From Thermoguttaceae bacterium (GTDB taxonomy: Bacteria; Planctomycetota; Planctomycetia; Pirellulales; Thermoguttaceae): a DNA stretch of 10,979 nt. Each line of letters begins with the position of its first letter. The stretch's first letter is position 1. Shown here piece by piece: positions 5,859 to 10,979 of this stretch. The notes beneath the pieces were generated by a model. That model saw only the letters and a list, made by a program, of their open reading frames with translations, did no database searches and was not told the origin of the DNA. The stretch is from NCBI GenBank assembly GCA_017454585.1, contig JAFTCU010000298.1:1-10979 (forward strand), read 5' to 3'. The translations under genes were made by a program, and so were the position numbers.

Positions 5859-8800
5859 ATGGCTGGCAAACGGCTGAATATTAAATTCGTCATCATACTC
5901 ACCACAATTCTGGTGGTTTTAGGATTTGGCGCTTTTCTGATGCTGCGTATTCAAAGCAGCCGCCAGGTCGAAACCTGTTACCAGATTGGACTCGACGCAT
6001 TCGAGAGAGGTGACATGGAGGAAGCAAGAAGCAATCTTGGTCACGTAGTTGATAAACTAAAGGACGATGAAGACCGCGCTAATGCGATGCGGAAACTTGT
6101 TCTGTCTTATATTTCCATTCTGGATCAGTCGAACAAAAGCCACAATGACGTGGAAATATGCCAGAGCTGGGCAGAACGCGCTCTTCAAATGGACGCTTCG
6201 GAGCTTGGGGAAGACCGTGCGAAAATTAAAGAGGCCCTCGCGCGCTGCCAGGAAATGCTCGGCCGCACTTCCAAAGCGGCTCAGACGTATGTTGAGCTTT
6301 CCAATGAATTTCCCGATAATCCGGATTTCCTCCTTCACGCTGCTGAGTGTTACACCCGCTCCAAAGATGCCAAGGCCGTGGACGTTTTGTCCAAGCTGGT
6401 TTCTTTCCACAAGGATTTCATTCCTGGCTGGATCGCCTTCGCTCGTTACTATCAGGAAGCCAACCAGTACGACCTCGCTTTACAGCAACTGAACACAATG
6501 GTTGCCGAGACTGAAACGGCGCAAGCTTACGCACAGCGTGCCATTTTCCTTTATCTTCATCCGGAAATGGAACAGATGGCACTGGCGGAAGAATCGGCCG
6601 TGAACGCAATTCGTCTTGACCCCAATAACGTGGACGCACTGGTCGCCGGTGTCAAGATGTGCATTTACAGGAAACAGTACGAACAGGCACACGAGTATCT
6701 TGATAAAGCACGCAGAATGGCTATGGATCTCCCGGACAAAACCCGGAACCAGTACCTCATTGACTTCAGTGTTGAGCTTTCTGATGCGGAGGGCAAACCG
6801 GAAAACGCTCTGGATCTTCTTCAGCGTGACGTGAACGACGACCCGATGAACGTCATGAAACATCTGCAGCTTTTCCAGCGTCTGATCGTGCTTGACCGAA
6901 TGGAGGACGCCCAGAAAGAAATCAAAAACCTTCAGCAGGTTCTCCCCAACGCCCCGAAAGAATACCTTGGTTTCTTTGAGGCGATGATCGATATTCGTCA
7001 GGAAAAATGGGCCTCGGCTGTGAAAAAGCTGGAACTGGCTCGCGCCTATATGGATCAGCAGCCTGAAATGCTGGCATATATCGACCGTCAGCGTGCTTTG
7101 TGCTATGGCAGACTTGGCCAGGTTGACAAACAGTTCGAAGCGTTTCAGAAAGCGATCATGAACGCCAGCGAGGAACAGATCGTTCCATTTTACATCGCGT
7201 ACATTCAGGCACTTCATTCTGTTGGCCGTATTCAACAGATGGAAGACCTACTCACAGAACTGCGCGACAAAATCGGTACGGACGCATTTATGGGTTACCA
7301 CGAACTGCGGACTCTTTATTTCGCGCTCCTTCAGCAAAAAGAGGCTTTGAAGCCTGCCGAGGAACAGAACTGGGATACCTTGAACCGTGAAATGCAAGCG
7401 TATAATGTGGACACGAATAACCCGGAAGGGATCTTGTTGAGTGTCCGTATGCTGGTGAAGCAAGGGAATGTTAAGGATGCCAAAGACCTTCTTCGCCGTG
7501 CCGCGGTGGAACATCCGAATACTCCGTCGTTCATTTCCTATCTTGCTCTTCTGGAAGCACAGGAAAAGAACTTTAACGAAGCTCTTTCCATCCTCGATAC
7601 GGAATATGCGTCCAAAAAAGACGCGACAGGGCTTCTTGTCACGAAAGTGCGTATTCTTTCCCAAATGAAATCTTCGGACAAAGATGCGCAGGCCGACATT
7701 GAAAGACAGCTGCGTGATATTGAAAAGATCGCCTACACGCTTTCTGATTCCATGAAAATCACTATCCTGAAGCAGTTGGCCATGGCGTGGCTTCAGTTCG
7801 AAAATCTGACGGAGGCTGACCGTTTGTACACGACGATCATTCAGTTCGAGCCTGAAAATGTTGGTATTAAAATCCAGCTGTTCGACCTGGCTCGCAAAAG
7901 TGACAATGAGCAGAAAATGACAGCTCAGATGCAGCGTTTGAATAAAGAGCTTGGCCCTTCTTCGCCTGAATATCGTTATTGCCTCGCGACCAAAAATGTT
8001 TGGGAGTACAGCAAAAAACCCGATAATCCTGAGAAGCTCACCCTCGCGAAAGAACAACTTAATATTGCCGGGCAGCTTCGTCCAACGTGGGTTTACATTC
8101 CCCGCGCTCAGGCGGAAATCGCTATTCTGGAAAAGGATTACGATGCTGCTATTTCGTATTTGAACCGTGTGGACCAGATCGGCACTCTCACGACACAGCA
8201 GTTGAACCTTCTCATTCGTCTGCTTTATCTGAAAAACCGGGATGCAGACGTAAAAGCGCTCATTCAGCGGAAACGAGAAGCCAATCTTGCGGTTGACGCG
8301 GCCATGATGAGCGTTGAAGCGCTCGCCAATTCGGGTGAAGGCGATGAGGCGGTACGCCGTGGTTCCGAAATCATCGACCCTTCCAATCCGAAAGATTACC
8401 TTTGGATCGGTCATATCGCTTTACGCGCAAAAGATTACCGCAAGGCTGAGGATGCTTTCAAACACGTAACGGAGATCGCTCCTGAAAATCCGAATGGTTG
8501 GCTTTCACTTCTGCAGGTTCTGAAAATGCAGAATATGGACGTTAATCAGGACGAATTCATCGGTAAGATCCGCGAGGCCGTTCCAGAGGCAAAACTCCCG
8601 CTCTGCCTGGCAAAAGCTTACCAGCTTTTCGGAAATGCGAAAGAAGCGGAACAAACATTCCAGCAGGCTGTCAACCTTGACCCGAACAATCTGGAAGTTT
8701 TGTTTTCGATCAGTCAGTTTTATATGTGTACGACACACCCGGAGCTGGCGATTCCTTACCTGAAAAAGATGAGCACCCAGATCACGTCCGACAATCGGCT

Positions 8801-10181
8801 GAATGTGGATACCAAAAACCAGCAGCTTGCCTGGACACGCCGCTCTTTAGCTCAGGTTTACAGCGGAATGGGTAATTATGACCTTCAGACGCAGGGTCTT
8901 CAGCTCATCGAAGAAAATCTTTCCCGTCAGCCGGATTCGCTCGAAGATATGAAAGTGAAGGCGATTCTTCTGGCGGCCCGTCATAATCCGGAAGATAACC
9001 AGCGCGCGATTGAAATTTTTGACACGATTTCGACGCTTTCCAGCCGTGAGCTTTTCGTTCTGGCCAAGCTTTATTTCGTGCAGAGTTTCAACCCATCAAC
9101 GATTTCCATGAAGGAAAAATGCCAGAGCGTTATGAACGACCTGGTTTCCTCTAACGAAAACAACGTGGAGTACCTGACGGAATTCATTGATATGCTATTT
9201 GCCCAGAACACTGCCTCAGATACAATAGCCAGTTATGTGGATCGTCTGGAATCCATTTTGGGAGCCAATCATCCACAGGCCTCGTATTACCGTCTTCGTT
9301 TGTTCCTTTTGACGCCAAATTCGCGTCAAATACAGGAGTGGCTCAAGGAGAACCTCCCCAAACAGGTCACTGCCCAGAACGTGGAATTCCTTCACAAATC
9401 TGCAATCGCGCTTGAGAAAGCCGAACAGATCGAAGCATCCAAATCCTTATGGACTCTGCTTACGAACTCCAAACCGGAATACATTCCTCAGTTCCTCCTT
9501 TTCATTTCCCGCCAGCAGGGATTCACGCAGGCTTTCGCGTACCTTCAGGCCAACGAAGCAAAAATCACTCAAAATGAACAGTTGAATCTGATTTATTCCG
9601 CCTGCCGTCATGCCAAAACGACCGTGACCAAGGATGAATTCAAGCAGATCAATGAGTACGTGAAAGTTCTTTTCCGCGATGATCCGGATGCATTGGAAGT
9701 CCAGGTATTCAAGGCTCAAATTCTGGAACTGCAAGGAAAATACGACGATGCGATCGCGATTTACAACAAACTGCTCGAAGAACCATTTTCAGCGGCACAA
9801 ACTGCCAGCATTGAAAACGCGCTTGCGTATTTGCTCGCTCTGACGGGTAAAGACGTAGCTCGGGCAGTGGCTTTGATCGACGAAGCCGTCGAAAAATTCC
9901 CGACCGATCTGAACCTGCGCGACTCCCATGCCGTGGTTTACATGAACACGAAAGAGCGGAACAAGACCGACCAGGCATTAGCGGACCTCAAGTCTGTTGT
10001 CGCTAGCGGAAATTCCGGCATGTACCAGTTCCACCTGGCTAAACTTTATCTGGTTCGCTCCAATCCAAATGCGGCCAAAATCGCGTTTGAAGAAGCAAAA
10101 CGGTTGGACCCGTTCCTTAAACAGAACATTACCAGTCTTGAGGTTCCTACCTTCAACGAACTGACAAACAATCTTGAATAA
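5859..10181 (+). CDS. Large membrane-anchored tetratricopeptide-repeat protein
   Basis: This 1440-residue protein starts with a basic MAGKRLNIK segment and a single hydrophobic helix (about 10-29, VIILTTILVVLGFGAFLML). It then consists almost wholly of helical TPR-like repeats. Clear examples are residues 39-66 (IGLDAFERGDMEEARSNL), 255-285 (MCIYRKQYEQAHEYLDKA), 524-583, 848-881 (ALRAKDYRKAEDAFKHV ending IAPENPNGW), 915-970 (AKAYQLFGNAKEAEQTFQQA, then NLDPNN), 1281-1309 (LELQGKYDDAIAIYNKLLEE) and 1389-1424. Many other repeats are degenerate. No catalytic domain is visible. Topology inferred from the positive N-terminus is a signal anchor with the repeats outside the cytoplasm. Such solenoids usually scaffold protein complexes; partner and role are unknown, and no secretion or exosortase genes sit nearby. 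Start 5859 was chosen for GGAGAGAG about 5-12 nt upstream and the clean anchor; the in-frame ATG at 5622 has no such site. Base composition looks less GC-rich than metG. Confidence 0.9.
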   Translation: MAGKRLNIKFVIILTTILVVLGFGAFLMLRIQSSRQVETCYQIGLDAFERGDMEEARSNLGHVVDKLKDDEDRANAMRKLVLSYISILDQSNKSHNDVEICQSWAERALQMDASELGEDRAKIKEALARCQEMLGRTSKAAQTYVELSNEFPDNPDFLLHAAECYTRSKDAKAVDVLSKLVSFHKDFIPGWIAFARYYQEANQYDLALQQLNTMVAETETAQAYAQRAIFLYLHPEMEQMALAEESAVNAIRLDPNNVDALVAGVKMCIYRKQYEQAHEYLDKARRMAMDLPDKTRNQYLIDFSVELSDAEGKPENALDLLQRDVNDDPMNVMKHLQLFQRLIVLDRMEDAQKEIKNLQQVLPNAPKEYLGFFEAMIDIRQEKWASAVKKLELARAYMDQQPEMLAYIDRQRALCYGRLGQVDKQFEAFQKAIMNASEEQIVPFYIAYIQALHSVGRIQQMEDLLTELRDKIGTDAFMGYHELRTLYFALLQQKEALKPAEEQNWDTLNREMQAYNVDTNNPEGILLSVRMLVKQGNVKDAKDLLRRAAVEHPNTPSFISYLALLEAQEKNFNEALSILDTEYASKKDATGLLVTKVRILSQMKSSDKDAQADIERQLRDIEKIAYTLSDSMKITILKQLAMAWLQFENLTEADRLYTTIIQFEPENVGIKIQLFDLARKSDNEQKMTAQMQRLNKELGPSSPEYRYCLATKNVWEYSKKPDNPEKLTLAKEQLNIAGQLRPTWVYIPRAQAEIAILEKDYDAAISYLNRVDQIGTLTTQQLNLLIRLLYLKNRDADVKALIQRKREANLAVDAAMMSVEALANSGEGDEAVRRGSEIIDPSNPKDYLWIGHIALRAKDYRKAEDAFKHVTEIAPENPNGWLSLLQVLKMQNMDVNQDEFIGKIREAVPEAKLPLCLAKAYQLFGNAKEAEQTFQQAVNLDPNNLEVLFSISQFYMCTTHPELAIPYLKKMSTQITSDNRLNVDTKNQQLAWTRRSLAQVYSGMGNYDLQTQGLQLIEENLSRQPDSLEDMKVKAILLAARHNPEDNQRAIEIFDTISTLSSRELFVLAKLYFVQSFNPSTISMKEKCQSVMNDLVSSNENNVEYLTEFIDMLFAQNTASDTIASYVDRLESILGANHPQASYYRLRLFLLTPNSRQIQEWLKENLPKQVTAQNVEFLHKSAIALEKAEQIEASKSLWTLLTNSKPEYIPQFLLFISRQQGFTQAFAYLQANEAKITQNEQLNLIYSACRHAKTTVTKDEFKQINEYVKVLFRDDPDALEVQVFKAQILELQGKYDDAIAIYNKLLEEPFSAAQTASIENALAYLLALTGKDVARAVALIDEAVEKFPTDLNLRDSHAVVYMNTKERNKTDQALADLKSVVASGNSGMYQFHLAKLYLVRSNPNAAKIAFEEAKRLDPFLKQNITSLEVPTFNELTNNLE

Positions 10182-10188
10182 ACCTTAC

Positions 10189-10232
10189 AAACCACTGTCC
10201 TGTTGAAACCGATGGGACAGCGGTTTCATTTT
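10189..10232 (+). terminator. Terminator-like hairpin after the TPR gene
   Basis: AAACC-A-CTGTCC (10189-10200) pairs with GGACAG-C-GGTTT (10215-10226), eleven pairs with one A/C mismatch and a 14-nt loop. It is followed by CATTTTA, a weak T-tract. It starts 7 nt after the TPR stop. Imperfect U-tract means partial read-through into the oxidoreductase gene is possible. Confidence 0.6.
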
Positions 10233-10235
10233 ATG

Positions 10236-10255
10236 CCTGATGTCAGGATTCCTGA
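10236..10255. repeat. Overlapping small palindromes upstream of the oxidoreductase gene
   Basis: CCTGA-TG-TCAGG (10236-10247) and TCAGG-ATT-CCTGA (10243-10255) share the central TCAGG, so two alternative hairpins compete for it. It lies 35-54 nt before the ATG. It might be an operator or leader structure, or chance; no promoter hexamers are convincing here. Confidence 0.3.
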
Positions 10256-10289
10256 TTTCTCAATCTCACACTTACTCGAAAGGATGATT

Positions 10290-10979
10290 ATGCCTGCCTC
10301 CAATCGTCGTGATTTTCTTAAAGCCGGAGCCGCTGCCGCGGTCGTTGCTTCCTCACTTTCTTCCGTTCCACGTGTTCATGCGGCTGGTTCGGACACCATT
10401 CGCATCGCTCTGATCGGTTGCGGCGGACGTGGACGTGGCGCGTGCTTCCAGGCTCTCAGCACTCAGGAAGGCCCGGTTGAACTCGTCGCCATCGCCGATG
10501 CGTTCGAAGATCAGGCCAAAGGTTTCGCGGAAATCCTGAAAGCGGACCCGGAAAAATCCAAACGCTGCTCCTTCACGGACGACACGATCTTCTCCGGCCT
10601 TGACGCGTACAAGAAGGCGATCGATTGTCTGCGTCCCGGCGTGGACCTCGCGCTGCTGGTCGCTCCGCCGGCCTTCCGTGCCATGCACTTCGAATACGCG
10701 GCCAACCGCGGCGTGCACATTTTCCTTGAAAAGCCGTTCGGCGTCGATACGCCCACGATCAAACGCTCCCTGTCCGCCTGGAAAGTCGCGCAGGAAAAAG
10801 GCGTGAAAATCATCACGGGCCTTAATAACCGCAAGTATTTCCGCACGGAAGAGACCGTGAAAAAGATCCAGGACGGCGCGATCGGCGACATTTTGGCCTG
10901 TTACGTGTACCGTCTGCACGGCCCGTGCCGCTGGAATCCGCGTGACGAGTGGACGCCGCTGCAGAACCAGCTCCGCAAC
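10290..10979 (+). CDS. Gfo/Idh/MocA-family NAD(P)-dependent oxidoreductase with Tat signal (3' truncated)
   Basis: The first 230 residues are present and the frame is open to the window edge. A twin-arginine signal (NRRDFLKAG, 5-13, then an Ala/Val-rich stretch, likely cleavage after VHA at 29-31) predicts folded export, as is usual for the many planctomycete members. The Rossmann fold follows: IRIALIGCGGRGRGA (37-51) with the dinucleotide-binding glycines, acidic D70 ending the second strand (VAIAD), and EKPFG (147-151), the family's catalytic-lysine motif. The TGLNNRKYF segment (176-184) lies where the substrate domain begins. Substrate cannot be read from this; sugars, inositols or their acids are typical. 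Start 10290 was chosen with AAGGA 5-6 nt upstream; an in-frame ATG at 10284 is too close to that site. Members are usually about 400-450 residues, so about half is missing. Confidence 0.93.
   Translation, partial: MPASNRRDFLKAGAAAAVVASSLSSVPRVHAAGSDTIRIALIGCGGRGRGACFQALSTQEGPVELVAIADAFEDQAKGFAEILKADPEKSKRCSFTDDTIFSGLDAYKKAIDCLRPGVDLALLVAPPAFRAMHFEYAANRGVHIFLEKPFGVDTPTIKRSLSAWKVAQEKGVKIITGLNNRKYFRTEETVKKIQDGAIGDILACYVYRLHGPCRWNPRDEWTPLQNQLRN

Noticed and set aside
6480..8414. Long minus-strand open frames (251 and 388 codons) opposite the TPR gene
   Set aside because: They lie wholly antisense to a continuous TPR-coding frame, with His/Phe/Arg-rich composition typical of reverse-frame translation, and no ribosome-binding site or motif was recognised.
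10353..10919. 188-codon minus-strand open frame opposite the oxidoreductase
   Set aside because: The plus strand encodes an unambiguous Tat signal, Rossmann motif and EKP motif over the same bases; the minus frame is a shadow.

Overview
The window reads as a chromosomal segment of a planctomycete-like (PVC group) bacterium. This rests on two family signatures. One is a minus-strand prepilin-like protein of the DUF1559 / H-X9-DG type, with [14 protein letters not shown] followed by [16 protein letters not shown] and NNLKQ. The other is a plus-strand Gfo/Idh/MocA oxidoreductase with a Tat signal (NRRDFLKAGAA). Both are strongly expanded in Planctomycetota and relatives. Genus-level placement is not possible from sequence alone. 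By eye the housekeeping and oxidoreductase genes are GC-rich, the TPR gene is nearer balanced, and the two long intergenic regions (1404-1834 and 5354-5858) are strikingly AT-rich.

Layout: 1-153 is the last 50 codons of an unidentified plus-strand gene. It is followed by a composite inverted-repeat element (164-289) made of four small hairpins. A rho-independent terminator (322-354, minus) then closes the DUF1559 gene (378-1403, minus). An AT-rich divergent region (1404-1834) carries a good sigma-70-type promoter for DUF1559 and a TATAAT box for a class I aminotransferase (1835-3031, plus). That gene converges on methionyl-tRNA synthetase, metG (3305-5353, minus). The gap between them holds a 28-bp perfect inverted repeat (3062-3182) and a bidirectional terminator (about 3223-3290). 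A second divergent region (5354-5858) has a metG promoter, an intergenic hairpin, and a plus-strand promoter. This plus-strand promoter is followed after about 90 nt by a terminator-like hairpin and then by a 10-bp tandem repeat, all ahead of a 1440-residue membrane-anchored TPR protein (5859-10181, plus). A terminator-like hairpin separates that gene from the Tat-exported Gfo/Idh/MocA oxidoreductase, which runs off the right edge (10290-10979).

The genes do not form an obvious pathway or operon. They look like independently transcribed units separated by terminators and repeat elements. I see no tRNA, rRNA, CRISPR array, transposase, toxin-antitoxin or defence genes, and no convincing new multi-gene system. 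The most unusual material is non-coding: the two inverted-repeat elements and the structured leader of the TPR gene.
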